NCBI GenBank assembly: GCA_026967815.1
Contig: JAPUUO010000010.1
Location: forward strand, 1-24,388
Direction of reading: 5' to 3'
Length of the DNA stretch: 24,388 nt
Origin: Candidatus Bathyarchaeota archaeon
GTDB lineage: Archaea; Thermoproteota; Bathyarchaeia; Bathyarchaeales; Bathyarchaeaceae
Program-made: the position numbers and the translations under genes
Part shown: positions 14,543 through 21,997 of the stretch, piece by piece
Position numbering within the stretch: position 1 is the stretch's first letter
Layout: every line of letters starts with the position of its first letter
Notes under the pieces: generated by a model
Database searches by the model: none
Told to the model about the DNA's origin: nothing
The model's input: the letters and a program-made list of their open reading frames with translations, nothing else

Positions 14543-15295
14543 TTGAATATTCCAACGAACTTAGGATTTACAACAAAGGATATCGCAAACGCTGTTCAAA
14601 GAAAAGACATCATTATTATCATAGATGTTTTAAGATGTTGCTCCACAATCATTACGGCCTTGGCGAATGCCGCTGACGGAGTGATTCCAACGAGAACCCT
14701 GAGATATGCTCGTGCGCTTCGTCAGAAGCATCCTGAGTTCTTGTTAGCTGGGGAGAGAAAGGGAATTAAACCAAAAGAATTCGATTTGGGAAATTCTCCA
14801 CTTGAATTCTCTTCTCCAAAAGTTAGAGGAAAAAGCATAATTTTAACTACCACAAGTGGTGCAAAAGCCATAATTTCATCCAAAGATGCGGAGTATGTGT
14901 TCATTGGGGCTCTTCTAAACGCAAAAGCTGTAGCCAAAGTATCATTGACCATTGCTGAACAAGAGAAAACTGGAATTTCTCTTATATCCGCTGGAACTAA
15001 CAGTCAATTCTCGTTAGAAGATTTCACAGGTGCTGGAGCCATCGCACAAGGTTTTCCAGCCGACAAAGTTGAGCACTCAGATGCTGTTTCAGGAGCATTG
15101 CTAGCCTTTCAGCGAGCACATGGGTCGCTAACTAGGGTTATTCAATCTGGATCTCACGCGAGACGACTTGAAAGCCTAGGATTTGAGGAGGACGTCAAAT
15201 TTTGCTGTCGACTGAATGTTTTTCAAATTGTTCCCTTCTTTAAGGGTGGGACGATTGTGCCATTCACAGAAGCTGTCGACACAGAGGGTGCATAA
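14543..15295 (+). CDS. comB: 2-phosphosulfolactate phosphatase (ComB) family
   Basis: The 250-residue protein shows the ComB family order: IDVLRCCSTIITAL (27-40), GERKGIKPKEFDLGNSPLEF (70-89) and ILTTTSGAKAI (100-110), then FIGALLNAKAV and the closing region. ComB removes phosphate from 2-phosphosulfolactate in coenzyme M synthesis, using magnesium. Homologues also occur in non-methanogens, so coenzyme M production is only inferred. The start is TTG at 14543 with GGAAGG upstream; the ATG at 14511 is out of frame and closes quickly. The Nudix gene begins directly at the base after the comB stop (TAAATG), so the two are translationally coupled. Length fits the family (about 230-250). Confidence 0.88.
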   Translation: MNIPTNLGFTTKDIANAVQRKDIIIIIDVLRCCSTIITALANAADGVIPTRTLRYARALRQKHPEFLLAGERKGIKPKEFDLGNSPLEFSSPKVRGKSIILTTTSGAKAIISSKDAEYVFIGALLNAKAVAKVSLTIAEQEKTGISLISAGTNSQFSLEDFTGAGAIAQGFPADKVEHSDAVSGALLAFQRAHGSLTRVIQSGSHARRLESLGFEEDVKFCCRLNVFQIVPFFKGGTIVPFTEAVDTEGA

Positions 15296-15730
15296 ATGAA
15301 TTTTAAAGGGAAAACTGCCACGGCAATAATAGAACTTCCAAACAGCAACATCTTGTTAGTTAAGAGAGCCACCGTGCCCTTCAAAGGTTACTGGGCTTTG
15401 CCAGGAGGAAGAGTTGATGTTGGAGAAACAGTTGAACAAACTGTGGTGCGGGAAGTGAAAGAAGAAACAGGACTCAAAGTTAGAATAGTGAGAAAGATCG
15501 GTGACTACCATGAGAGGGGAGTTCAAGATGGAATAGAATATGAGTACTATCCAGCCTGTTTTCTTGTAAAACCTGTAGGTGGAGAGATTAAGAAACAAGA
15601 AAAGGAAATTCAAGAAATAAAAATAGCCAACTTAAAGGAAATCCCAAAAAGACTTGCATTCGAACATGCAAGCATGATTCAAGACTATATACACAGTGAT
15701 AATCCCGCGCAGAGAAATAGTCTAGACTAA
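15296..15730 (+). CDS. Nudix hydrolase (144 aa)
   Basis: A complete Nudix box is present: G38-x5-E44-x7-R52-E53-V-x-E56-E57-x-G59-L (GGRVDVGETVEQ then REVKEETGL). The N-terminal strand region (ATAIIELPNSNILLVKRA, then GYWALPGG) is typical of ADP-ribose or mutT-like pyrophosphatases. It hydrolyses a nucleoside diphosphate linked to another group, with magnesium; the exact substrate is unknown. The gene starts immediately after the comB stop and is translationally coupled to it. Its 3' end overlaps the convergent regulator gene by 9 bp. Confidence 0.92.
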   Translation: MNFKGKTATAIIELPNSNILLVKRATVPFKGYWALPGGRVDVGETVEQTVVREVKEETGLKVRIVRKIGDYHERGVQDGIEYEYYPACFLVKPVGGEIKKQEKEIQEIKIANLKEIPKRLAFEHASMIQDYIHSDNPAQRNSLD

Positions 15731-16153
15731 ACTGCTCGAATAGTATAGTAATGGCAATGCAAGCAGTACAGTGTTCTTTCCTCTTGTTGTGAGGGAATAT
15801 TTCACTCTTACTGGTGGTCCTTGTTCTATTGTTCTTTCGATGTATCCATGTTGTTTTAGGCTTTTCAGCTTGTCTGATAATGTGCGAGAGTTCACGCCGA
15901 GAATTTTCTTTAATCCACTGAAACCAATGGTGCTTTTGAGGAATAGTGTGAAGAGTATTTCGAGATTCCATTTTTGAGATAACAAGTTGAAGCTATTCTC
16001 GAGGCTTTTGGTCGTTTCCTTCAAGTCTTTTAGGCTTATCTCTTGCTTTTCTAGTATGCGTCGAAGCGTGTCTTCTATTCCTTTGACGGTGTGTTCCATT
16101 CGTGCCTCTACAAGCTTGCGGAGTTCATTGTTTAATGTTAGTTGTGAATCCAT
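15722..16153 (-). CDS. HxlR-type winged-helix transcriptional regulator (143 aa)
   Basis: After an N-terminal helical region of about 50 residues comes the HxlR-like winged helix: FNLLSQKWNLEILFTLFLKS (55-74), the recognition region GFSGLKKILGVNSRTLSDKL (77-96), KSLKQHGYIERTIEQGPPVR (97-116) as the wing, then VKYSLTTRGK (117-126). This is the HxlR/ArsR-like pattern in which W62 and the SRTLSDKLK helix are diagnostic. The extended coiled N-terminus may aid dimerisation. The ATG at 16153 has AGGTG three bases upstream (GGTGTAG). It is divergent from the geranylgeranyl reductase gene and might control it or itself through the shared gap. Confidence 0.82.
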   Translation of the reverse strand: MDSQLTLNNELRKLVEARMEHTVKGIEDTLRRILEKQEISLKDLKETTKSLENSFNLLSQKWNLEILFTLFLKSTIGFSGLKKILGVNSRTLSDKLKSLKQHGYIERTIEQGPPVRVKYSLTTRGKNTVLLALPLLYYSSSLV

Positions 16154-16205
16154 TCATCTACACCTAGTGTGGTGGAACTCACTTCATAATTTATATGAGC
16201 GACCG

Positions 16206-16216
16206 CCTTTTAAAGG
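16206..16216. promoter_or_regulatory. 11-bp palindrome in the regulator/reductase gap
   Basis: CCTTT-T-AAAGG is a perfect inverted repeat around one base, between the divergent HxlR-type regulator and the reductase gene. It may be a TATA box of the minus-strand gene or an operator; sequence alone does not decide. Confidence 0.35.
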
Positions 16217-16234
16217 TTTACATATACAACAAGG

Positions 16235-16245
16235 TATAAAAAATA
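16235..16245 (+). promoter_or_regulatory. TATA box of the geranylgeranyl reductase gene
   Basis: TATAAAAAATA is centred about 20-26 bp before the ATG at 16260. Transcription would begin at about 16265, at or just past that ATG, which supports the downstream TTG at 16275 with its GGAGGAG site as the real start. Confidence 0.55.
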
Positions 16246-16274
16246 CATCGAAATAATCTATGGAGGAGAACTCC

Positions 16275-17645
16275 TTGAAGAAGTTTGATGTGATTGTGGT
16301 TGGCGCTGGAACCGCGGGCTGTCTAACAGCAAAAACCGCAGCTGAAGCCGGCTTGGAAGTAGGCTTACTCGACAGAAAGCCTCGGGAGAAAATCGGCGAG
16401 AAGATCTGCGGAGACGCAATTGGAAAACATCACTTTGACACTCTTGGGCTGAATTATCCTTCAGGTGATGAACTGCAGTCGAGAATTGAGGGGATCAAGA
16501 TTTATTCGCCGGACATGGAAACCGTGTTCCAAATTGAAAATGAAATGCTTTATGGGTTCATCGTTAACCGGATCCTCTTTGGACAAAGACTGCTTAAACT
16601 TGCAGTGGATGCAGGAGCAACATTACTGGACTCAACTCTGGTTGTAGAGCCAACTATAAAAGGCAACGCTGTTGTAGGAATTTTATCGCGAGACATAAAA
16701 ACAGAAGCCAAGATACAGCTCCAATGCAAGGTTGTAGTAGATGCAAGTGGATTTCTGGCTATTTTAAGGAGAAAGCTTCCTTCGGAGATTGGAGTCGATA
16801 CTGAAGTCAGCAATGAAGATGTGGAGGCATGCTACAGAGAGATTCGACAATTAGACGGTCACGTAGCGAGCCCAGATTTCTGCGAAATTTATTTAGATCA
16901 AAACACCGCGCCTCAAGGCTACTACTGGATTTTTCCAGAAGGCGAAACGAAAACTAACGTGGGCCTCGGCGTACGCATGACCAAGAATTTCCCAAAACCA
17001 AAAGACCAGCTCTGTAACAATGTTTTATGTAAGCCGTTGTTTAAGGACTCAGTACTAATCACCGGAGGCGCGTGGTGTGTTCCAACTCGGCGACCTCTAG
17101 ACTGCATGGTTGGAAACGGCATAGTCATGGTTGGAGATTCAGCGTGTCAAGTTAACCCGATTCACGGAGGTGGAATGGGTCCTTCCATGATGGGCGGAAT
17201 GTTTGCTGGAGAAGTCATAGTTGAAGCTTTGGAGAGAGGAGATGTAACGCGTGAAGGTTTATGGCAGTATAATATGAGGTATATGCAATCTTATGGTGCT
17301 AAGCAAGCTGGACTTGACATTTTCCGGTTTTTCTTGCTTCAAGGAGTGAGCGACGACGAAATAAACTATGGAATGAAGTATCAGCTAATAACCGAAGAAG
17401 ACATCTTGAAAACAAGCAGGGGAGAAAACGTGCGCCTCAACATCACCGAAGCTACCCGAAGAGTTTCAAAAGGATTAGGCAAGCTTTCAATGCTTAGACG
17501 GTTGAGAAACGCAGCTAGGCTCATGAGAGAAATCAAAGTGCTATACAAAAACTATCCTGATTCGCCAAAAGGCTTCGAAGAATGGAAGAAAAAAACACAC
17601 GAGTTGATAACTACTGCAGATAGGCTTCTATCTAGGAAGCAATAG
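16275..17645 (+). CDS. Geranylgeranyl reductase family flavoprotein
   Basis: The protein opens with a Rossmann FAD site, DVIVVGAGTAGCLTAKTAAE (5-24; G10-x-G12-x2-G15), then EKICGDAIG (42-50), with a cysteine that the family keeps. GYYWIFPEG (215-223) and GDSACQVNPIHGGGMGP (287-303) are the substrate and FAD motifs of digeranylgeranylglycerophospholipid reductases. Such enzymes saturate the isoprenoid chains of archaeal membrane lipids; members may also act on other prenyl chains. I chose TTG at 16275, six bases after GGAGGAG, over the ATG at 16260, which lies at the predicted transcript start. The regulator gene at 15722 is divergent from it. Confidence 0.9.
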   Translation: MKKFDVIVVGAGTAGCLTAKTAAEAGLEVGLLDRKPREKIGEKICGDAIGKHHFDTLGLNYPSGDELQSRIEGIKIYSPDMETVFQIENEMLYGFIVNRILFGQRLLKLAVDAGATLLDSTLVVEPTIKGNAVVGILSRDIKTEAKIQLQCKVVVDASGFLAILRRKLPSEIGVDTEVSNEDVEACYREIRQLDGHVASPDFCEIYLDQNTAPQGYYWIFPEGETKTNVGLGVRMTKNFPKPKDQLCNNVLCKPLFKDSVLITGGAWCVPTRRPLDCMVGNGIVMVGDSACQVNPIHGGGMGPSMMGGMFAGEVIVEALERGDVTREGLWQYNMRYMQSYGAKQAGLDIFRFFLLQGVSDDEINYGMKYQLITEEDILKTSRGENVRLNITEATRRVSKGLGKLSMLRRLRNAARLMREIKVLYKNYPDSPKGFEEWKKKTHELITTADRLLSRKQ

Positions 17646-17714
17646 TCTCTCAAAAGCTCACGAGAAAGGGATAATAGCACGATAAGCGCCCATAGGGTTT
17701 GGGCTTGCAGGTGA

Positions 17715-18308
17715 ATGCAAAAGAAGATTCCAGCTGATATGCTAGTTCAAAAATTAAATGAGAAAATCCTAGGCAAGCTTGACATCAGCAAAACTTTGAT
17801 TCTTGGAGTGGTGCTAAAGGGACTCCCCGTTGCATATAACATCGCAAGAATAAACCACACAATAGAGAACTTCGTTCCAGTTGTTGCTCAGCGCCCGCTT
17901 CAATTCCAGCATCATGTTGACTCGTATCTACCGAGTTTAGAATGGAAGCTTTATCTCCAGGAACAATTGAATCGTTGTGAAAGCATCATTATCATCGATG
18001 ATGTTGTAAACTCTGGGTTTACAAAACAGAAGTTGGAAAGCATCGCAATCTCATTAACCAAAAGGTATAGAATTTCCCGATGGTTCGCCGCGTTGATTCT
18101 TAATCGAAAAAACTTGGCGGGTCCAAGCTTTGTTTATCACAGCGACATCTTTGCCTTGCAAGTAAACGCTGAGGAAGTTGAATGCGATTGGGGAACAATA
18201 ACTGTTCCTTTATGGGACTTACCTATTGAAAAAGCGCGGCAACGCTGTGAAGAATACTTCCAGAAACATTGGCTAAGCGAGAAGCGGCTTGTCACCATAA
18301 CTTATTAA
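17715..18308 (+). CDS. Type I PRTase-fold protein (197 aa)
   Basis: A phosphoribosyltransferase fold is indicated by LILGVVLKGLPVAYNIAR (28-45), matching the phosphate-binding loop region of PRTases. The PRPP motif IIIIDDVVNSGFT (91-103) has the acidic pair D95-D96 and S-G-x-T in place of the usual T-G-x-T. The tail DWGTITVPLWDLP (158-170) is also PRTase-like. The base that is attached or released is unknown, and the protein may be regulatory rather than catalytic. The ATG follows directly on AGGTGA with no spacer, so the start is uncertain (next ATG, 17739). The next gene, an unrecognised HExxH protein, follows by 66 bp; the pairing suggests joint function. Confidence 0.8.
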   Translation: MQKKIPADMLVQKLNEKILGKLDISKTLILGVVLKGLPVAYNIARINHTIENFVPVVAQRPLQFQHHVDSYLPSLEWKLYLQEQLNRCESIIIIDDVVNSGFTKQKLESIAISLTKRYRISRWFAALILNRKNLAGPSFVYHSDIFALQVNAEEVECDWGTITVPLWDLPIEKARQRCEEYFQKHWLSEKRLVTITY

Positions 18309-18374
18309 GACGCGCACAGAAACGGATTAAACGTGAAACACTCATATCTCTTGGCAGAATGAGCTGGATCATTC

Positions 18375-19250
18375 TTGGCAGTGAATTCCTCTCCTCCACC
18401 CAAAATTGTGCTCCAACGGTTTGGTGCCGTAGAAGATCACGAAGTAGACGAGGTGTCCAACATTATACGTAGTTGCTACACCCGTTTGGCTCCTCATGAA
18501 GTTCACCTTGTAGATTTGTACATTTTCGCTCGTTCATCTGCGGTTGAAGCTTTCATGTCTGAAGAATCAAGAAGAGTCGGAGTTGCTTCATCATCTTTTG
18601 ATGAGCTGTTTTTCAGTATGCATGACGCATGGACAGGAATCTCCCGCATAATCGTTTGCCTCGAAAGAATGAAGAGGCTGTCAACGTTGGCTCAAAAAGG
18701 AGGAATACATCATGAAGTCGGGCATTCAGTTCTTCATGGGAGCCTACGCTACTACATCTTCTTAGTTCCACGTGCGCTGCAAGACCTAGCTCAATGTTTC
18801 AAACTGTCCCGACAATACGTCATCAACATGTTGTATCTACTATCAATAGCGGTGAAAGACTATGAAGTTTCGCGACTATTACAGGAACATGGCTTTGTTG
18901 AGGACCAAATCGCCTTTGCTAAACACCTACTGAAACCTACGGAAAGTGACAAGACAGCATGGGAAATCTCTAGAAAGAATCCACATGCTAAAGCTCTTTG
19001 CCTGACGTCCTACATGAAGCTCATAGGCCACGCTACACCATTCCTGACCGTCAAGCATTCAAGAAGAAGAATGAATCGTTACCTAAAAGAAAGCTTGGCA
19101 TTTCTGCCCCAAGAATACGCTTCAAAAATTCTCGGAGAGACGCCGCAGATTTTTCAACAACTGAAGCTAGACACCTTAAGTAACGTAGATACCTTCACAC
19201 GTCTAATCATAGAAAGGATAATGCAACCTTTGTACGAAGATGAGGTATGA
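18375..19250 (+). CDS. Hypothetical protein with HExxH zinc-peptidase signature (291 aa)
   Basis: A soluble, helix-rich protein. HHEVGHSVLHG (112-122) contains HExxH (H113, E114, H117) followed by LHG, as in HELGHxLLHG of ImmA/IrrE-type and other zincin peptidases. KDYEVSRLL (161-169), 47 residues on, offers E164 as a third zinc ligand, as in gluzincins. Upstream, SMHDAWTGISRIIV (81-94) is another conserved-looking stretch. Beyond the motif I recognise no family, so activity is inferred. The start is TTG at 18375; GTG at 18381 is the alternative, and the Shine-Dalgarno site is weak. It follows the PRTase-fold gene on the same strand and ends 8 bp before the stop of the convergent gene. Confidence 0.75.
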   Translation: MAVNSSPPPKIVLQRFGAVEDHEVDEVSNIIRSCYTRLAPHEVHLVDLYIFARSSAVEAFMSEESRRVGVASSSFDELFFSMHDAWTGISRIIVCLERMKRLSTLAQKGGIHHEVGHSVLHGSLRYYIFLVPRALQDLAQCFKLSRQYVINMLYLLSIAVKDYEVSRLLQEHGFVEDQIAFAKHLLKPTESDKTAWEISRKNPHAKALCLTSYMKLIGHATPFLTVKHSRRRMNRYLKESLAFLPQEYASKILGETPQIFQQLKLDTLSNVDTFTRLIIERIMQPLYEDEV

Positions 19251-19258
19251 TGCGCGCG

Positions 19259-19702
19259 CTAGTCTTGCTCAACGTAGGTTAGCCACACACGGTGAATGAA
19301 CACACCTGAATATGTCACCCGGTCAAAAGCAAATTCAATCGTTACGTCTCTTGATTCTTTGAAACCTATCTGGACGTATTGACCTTTCGAATATGATACT
19401 TGAGTTGGCTGATAGGTAACTTCTGTCCATACCGTTATTCGCCTACTCCACCCAGGGTTGTATAAGCTAACATCAACAGCTACCCACTTGTGACTGTTTA
19501 AGAGTCCACTGCCGCTCCGTAGTGTAGAAGTGGTGATTTCAACTTCTGCCTGTGGGGCGAAGAAGCCAGTGAGGAAGAGCGACAGAAGTATAGTTGAAGC
19601 GCATACGATAACTACTGCAGCAATGTATAACTTCGTCCTTCTCCTTGGAACTAAAGGAGATGTTGACGTTTGTTTTGGAGAAACTACAGCTTCGTTTCTC
19701 AC
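19259..19702 (-). CDS. Membrane-anchored extracytoplasmic protein (147 aa)
   Basis: A basic N-terminus (residues 1-24, with PRRRTK) is followed by one membrane segment at about 25-48, then a strand-rich domain of about 95 residues rich in T, S, V and aromatic residues (VEITTSTLRSGSG, WVAVDVSLYNPGWSRRITVW, VTIEFAFDRVTYSG). This is the layout of a signal-anchored protein outside the cell with an immunoglobulin-like or other beta fold. No cell-wall motif or known family is recognised. The start is GTG at 19702. The gene is convergent with the HExxH gene. Confidence 0.65.
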   Translation of the reverse strand: MRNEAVVSPKQTSTSPLVPRRRTKLYIAAVVIVCASTILLSLFLTGFFAPQAEVEITTSTLRSGSGLLNSHKWVAVDVSLYNPGWSRRITVWTEVTYQPTQVSYSKGQYVQIGFKESRDVTIEFAFDRVTYSGVFIHRVWLTYVEQD

Positions 19703-19800
19703 AAATAACCCTTCACGACTATTCTATACTGTAACAGGACGTTTGTCCTTAAAATGTTAAGCGCGCGCGCAAACCAGCACAAAAATCTTTCAATTCGGTT

Positions 19801-20415
19801 TTGTTGAATGCCAAAGGGTTAATTGATTGGCTATTGAATATTTCTGGTATGAAAGATGCAGTGTATCAGGAATGGGTTCCAACCGGGGCCTTTGTTAAAG
19901 CTACAATACTGATTGTAGCATCCTCAATTGTCTTTTTGCTACTGACGCTAGCTGTTTTTCTTCGTCCAATAGACACTGAAGCAGTTATTGGATTTGGAGT
20001 TTCAATAACAACTTTGGTGTTCATTTTAATTTTGCTTTTAAATTTCAGAGGTATTACGATTCAGGTTAGTTCTGAAAGGCTTACGGTTGATTATGGCTTG
20101 CTTAATCACAAATCGATTCGACTGGATGAAATTGTTACCTGCAAAATAGTGAAAGCATCATTTAGGAGATTTGGTGGCGTAGGCGTCCGCTATGGTCTTG
20201 ATGGTTCATGGGCTTATACCACATCATTCGGTAATGCAGTGGAGATTGTTCCAACAAAAGGAAGAACATTCGTTTTCTCTTCCAGTAATCCAGAAAGAAT
20301 ATGCCAACTCATAAACCAAAAAAAATTAGAAACAACCACTGAACAAGTAACAGATGCGCACGCGCAATGTGGTGAGGCGAAACCTAAATCAACTTCTGTG
20401 CGATCTTTTTGCTGA
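19801..20415 (+). CDS. Membrane protein with PH-like cytoplasmic domain (204 aa)
   Basis: Two hydrophobic segments lie at about residues 33-53 and 62-82, followed by a strand-rich domain (GITIQVSSERLTVDYGLLNH, then FGNAVEIVPTKGRTFVFSSS and NPERICQLI) that matches the bacterial/archaeal PH-like domain seen in small membrane proteins. The C-terminus is a polar tail. Function is unknown to me. The start is uncertain: TTG at 19801 has no Shine-Dalgarno site, and ATG at 19849 (codon 17, MKDAVYQEW) is plausible. The DinB gene begins 9 bp after its stop and is likely co-transcribed. Confidence 0.65.
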   Translation: MLNAKGLIDWLLNISGMKDAVYQEWVPTGAFVKATILIVASSIVFLLLTLAVFLRPIDTEAVIGFGVSITTLVFILILLLNFRGITIQVSSERLTVDYGLLNHKSIRLDEIVTCKIVKASFRRFGGVGVRYGLDGSWAYTTSFGNAVEIVPTKGRTFVFSSSNPERICQLINQKKLETTTEQVTDAHAQCGEAKPKSTSVRSFC

Positions 20416-20416
20416 G

Positions 20417-20430
20417 GTTCAAATTTGAAC
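20417..20430. promoter_or_regulatory. 14-bp perfect palindrome over the DinB start
   Basis: GTTCAAATTTGAAC is a perfect palindrome spanning the ribosome site (GAGGT) and the TTG start (20425) of the DinB gene. It could hide the start codon in an RNA hairpin or bind a protein. Chance cannot be ruled out. Confidence 0.35.
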
Positions 20431-20904
20431 GAGATAGAATTAATTGTGGAGACGTTGAGGCAGACATTTGATGGAAGGGCGTGGCATGGTCCTTCATTCA
20501 CGGATGTTCTCAATGGAGTTGACAAGACCCAAGCGATTGAACGACCGATCAAGGCAAGACATACCATTTGGGAAATAGTAAACCATTGTACTTTCTGGAT
20601 GGAAGCTGTGACAAGGGCATTGCATAGTGAGAGCATGCCGGACATCGAATCCACCGAGGACTGGTCCAAGATGGGGAAGACTGATGAAGACTGGACTAAT
20701 GCCCAAGAGAAGCTAAAGAAGGCCTATGAGGAACTCGTCAATTCTACAAAGAACTTGAACGAGGCTCAGCTAACACAGAAGATTCACGGCTCTTATGATG
20801 GACAGCCGTATGCAACGGCATATCGAAGGATGCTTCATGGAATCTCTGACCATAACACGTATCACGCCGGGCAGATTGCACTCTTGCGAAAGAAGACACC
20901 CTAA
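20425..20904 (+). CDS. DinB family protein (159 aa)
   Basis: A four-helix DinB/YfiT-type fold is indicated by RHTIWEIVNHCTFWMEAVTR (45-64) and GISDHNTYHAGQIALLRK (139-156). The three metal-binding histidines are likely H54, H143 and H147, the family's characteristic triad (H ... DHxxYHxGQ). DinB proteins are often thiol-dependent transferases or hydrolases; the substrate is unknown. The start is TTG at 20425, about 6 nt after GAGGT, and it overlaps a 14-bp palindrome. The PH-like membrane protein gene ends 9 bp upstream, so the two genes probably share a transcript. Confidence 0.85.
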   Translation: MNEIELIVETLRQTFDGRAWHGPSFTDVLNGVDKTQAIERPIKARHTIWEIVNHCTFWMEAVTRALHSESMPDIESTEDWSKMGKTDEDWTNAQEKLKKAYEELVNSTKNLNEAQLTQKIHGSYDGQPYATAYRRMLHGISDHNTYHAGQIALLRKKTP

Positions 20905-20975
20905 TGCAATCGAGCACCACCAAGATCTTTGATCAATGATTATTCATTATTCAACGCAAGATTCGCAGCCCCTGC

Positions 20976-21104
20976 ATGTATACATCTGGACCAGCAGCTG
21001 GTTTGATAATTACTGGATTGATTCTCATGGTTATCGGGTGGAACGAGCAGGTTTGTGGGCTTTTCATGGACTCCATAAAAGAAGCGTTTCGAAGCAAATT
21101 CTGA
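20976..21104 (+). CDS. Possible membrane microprotein (42 aa)
   Basis: ATG at 20976 to TGA at 21104 encodes SGPAAGLIITGLILMVIGWN (residues 4-23), a clean single membrane segment, with a charged C-terminus (MDSIKEAFRSKF). No Shine-Dalgarno site is visible. Another frame over the same bases (20936 start, 59 codons) is also open but has a composition unlike a protein. It lies in the 276-bp gap between the DinB and Dph6 genes. It could be a real small protein, a remnant, or chance. Confidence 0.3.
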   Translation: MYTSGPAAGLIITGLILMVIGWNEQVCGLFMDSIKEAFRSKF

Positions 21105-21180
21105 TTGCGTTATAGTAATCGTAGAATCACTTATACTTATTAGCCTAAACCTGCAATGCTTGCTTGGTTGCGTCACAAAT

Positions 21181-21852
21181 TTGCACGTTGCAGCTCTGGT
21201 CACAGGTGGCAAGGATTCTGCTCTAGCTTTGTATCGGGCATTGAAACAAGGCTATAATGTAAAATATTTGGTAACCATGATGCCTCAGCGCCCAGACAGC
21301 TGGATGTTTCACTACCCAAACATTCACGTAGCCGAGTTCTTCGCTGAAGCTGTAGGTATTCCCCTAGTTAAAGGTGAAACTTCAGGGGTCAAGGAAACTG
21401 AGTTGAAAGATCTTAAGCGGGTGCTTGCTGGTCTCCAAGTAGACGGAGTTGTAGCAGGCGCCATAACGTCTCAGTACCAAAAGAAGCGGGTCGATCGAAT
21501 TTGCCAAGAACTAAATTTGAAGTCGTTTGCTCCTCTCTGGCATGAAAAACCCAGAAAATTGCTGGCAGAAATGGTAGATTTAGGTTTTGAGGTTCTAATC
21601 GTCGGAGTTTATGCCTACGGCTTCGACGCTACATGGCTGGGAAGAAAAATCGATCAGCAAACAATCAATGACCTCATCAAGCTTAGCAATAAATACCAAA
21701 TCTCAGTGGTAGGTGAAGGAGGAGAATACGAAACTCTAGTTCTGGACGCTCCGTTCTTTAAGAAAAGAATCCAGTTGGTCCAAACAGAAAAAACGTGGGA
21801 TAATCACAGCGGGTGTTTGATTGTTAAAAAAGCTAAACTGGCAGAAAAGTGA
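21181..21852 (+). CDS. dph6: Diphthine-ammonia ligase (Dph6 family)
   Basis: The ATP-pyrophosphatase PP-loop is VTGGKDSALAL (7-17), in the SGGKDS class. The C-terminal motif GEGGEYETLVLDAPFF is diagnostic of the Dph6/MJ0570 family, which amidates diphthine to diphthamide on elongation factor 2 using ATP and ammonia. EF2 itself is not in the window. The start is TTG at 21181, chosen because family members begin M-x-V-A-x-L-x-S/T-GGKDS; a TTG seven codons earlier (21160) is a less likely choice. A TATA-like ACTTATACTTATTAG is at about 21129-21143. L15e follows on the same strand. Confidence 0.88.
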   Translation: MHVAALVTGGKDSALALYRALKQGYNVKYLVTMMPQRPDSWMFHYPNIHVAEFFAEAVGIPLVKGETSGVKETELKDLKRVLAGLQVDGVVAGAITSQYQKKRVDRICQELNLKSFAPLWHEKPRKLLAEMVDLGFEVLIVGVYAYGFDATWLGRKIDQQTINDLIKLSNKYQISVVGEGGEYETLVLDAPFFKKRIQLVQTEKTWDNHSGCLIVKKAKLAEK

Positions 21853-21863
21853 GTAGCGAAAAC

Positions 21864-21892
21864 TTCGGTTTGTCGAGTTCGGTTTTAAAAAA
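21864..21892 (+). promoter_or_regulatory. L15e promoter: direct repeat and TATA box
   Basis: TTCGGTTT occurs at 21864-21871 and 21878-21885, a 14-bp period, running into the AT-rich box GTTTTAAAAAAG (21882-21893). The predicted transcript start near 21913 gives the L15e mRNA a leader of about 85 nt. Confidence 0.4.
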
Positions 21893-21936
21893 GTTTATTA
21901 GCTGTCATGTTGTCTTTGCTATAAGCCAATTGTGGA

Positions 21937-21968
21937 CAACGATCCGTTGGAATGTAACCTTAAAGGTT
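21937..21968 (+). promoter_or_regulatory. Two hairpins in the L15e leader
   Basis: CAACG-ATC-CGTTG (21937-21949) and AACCTT-A-AAGGTT (21956-21968) are perfect inverted repeats in the predicted leader, ending 14-15 nt before the AAAGGAGG ribosome site. They suggest an RNA element, possibly for feedback control by L15e; no matching ribosomal RNA site was tested. Confidence 0.45.
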
Positions 21969-21997
21969 GAACCGTAAACGTAAAGGAGGATTTGGAA

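Noticed and set aside
20214..20669. Minus-strand 151-codon frame
   Set aside because: It is antisense to the PH-like and DinB genes, whose motifs are clear.
20936..21115. 59-codon plus-strand frame starting at 20936
   Set aside because: Rich in W, H and S with no sensible fold; the overlapping 20976 frame has a cleaner membrane segment.
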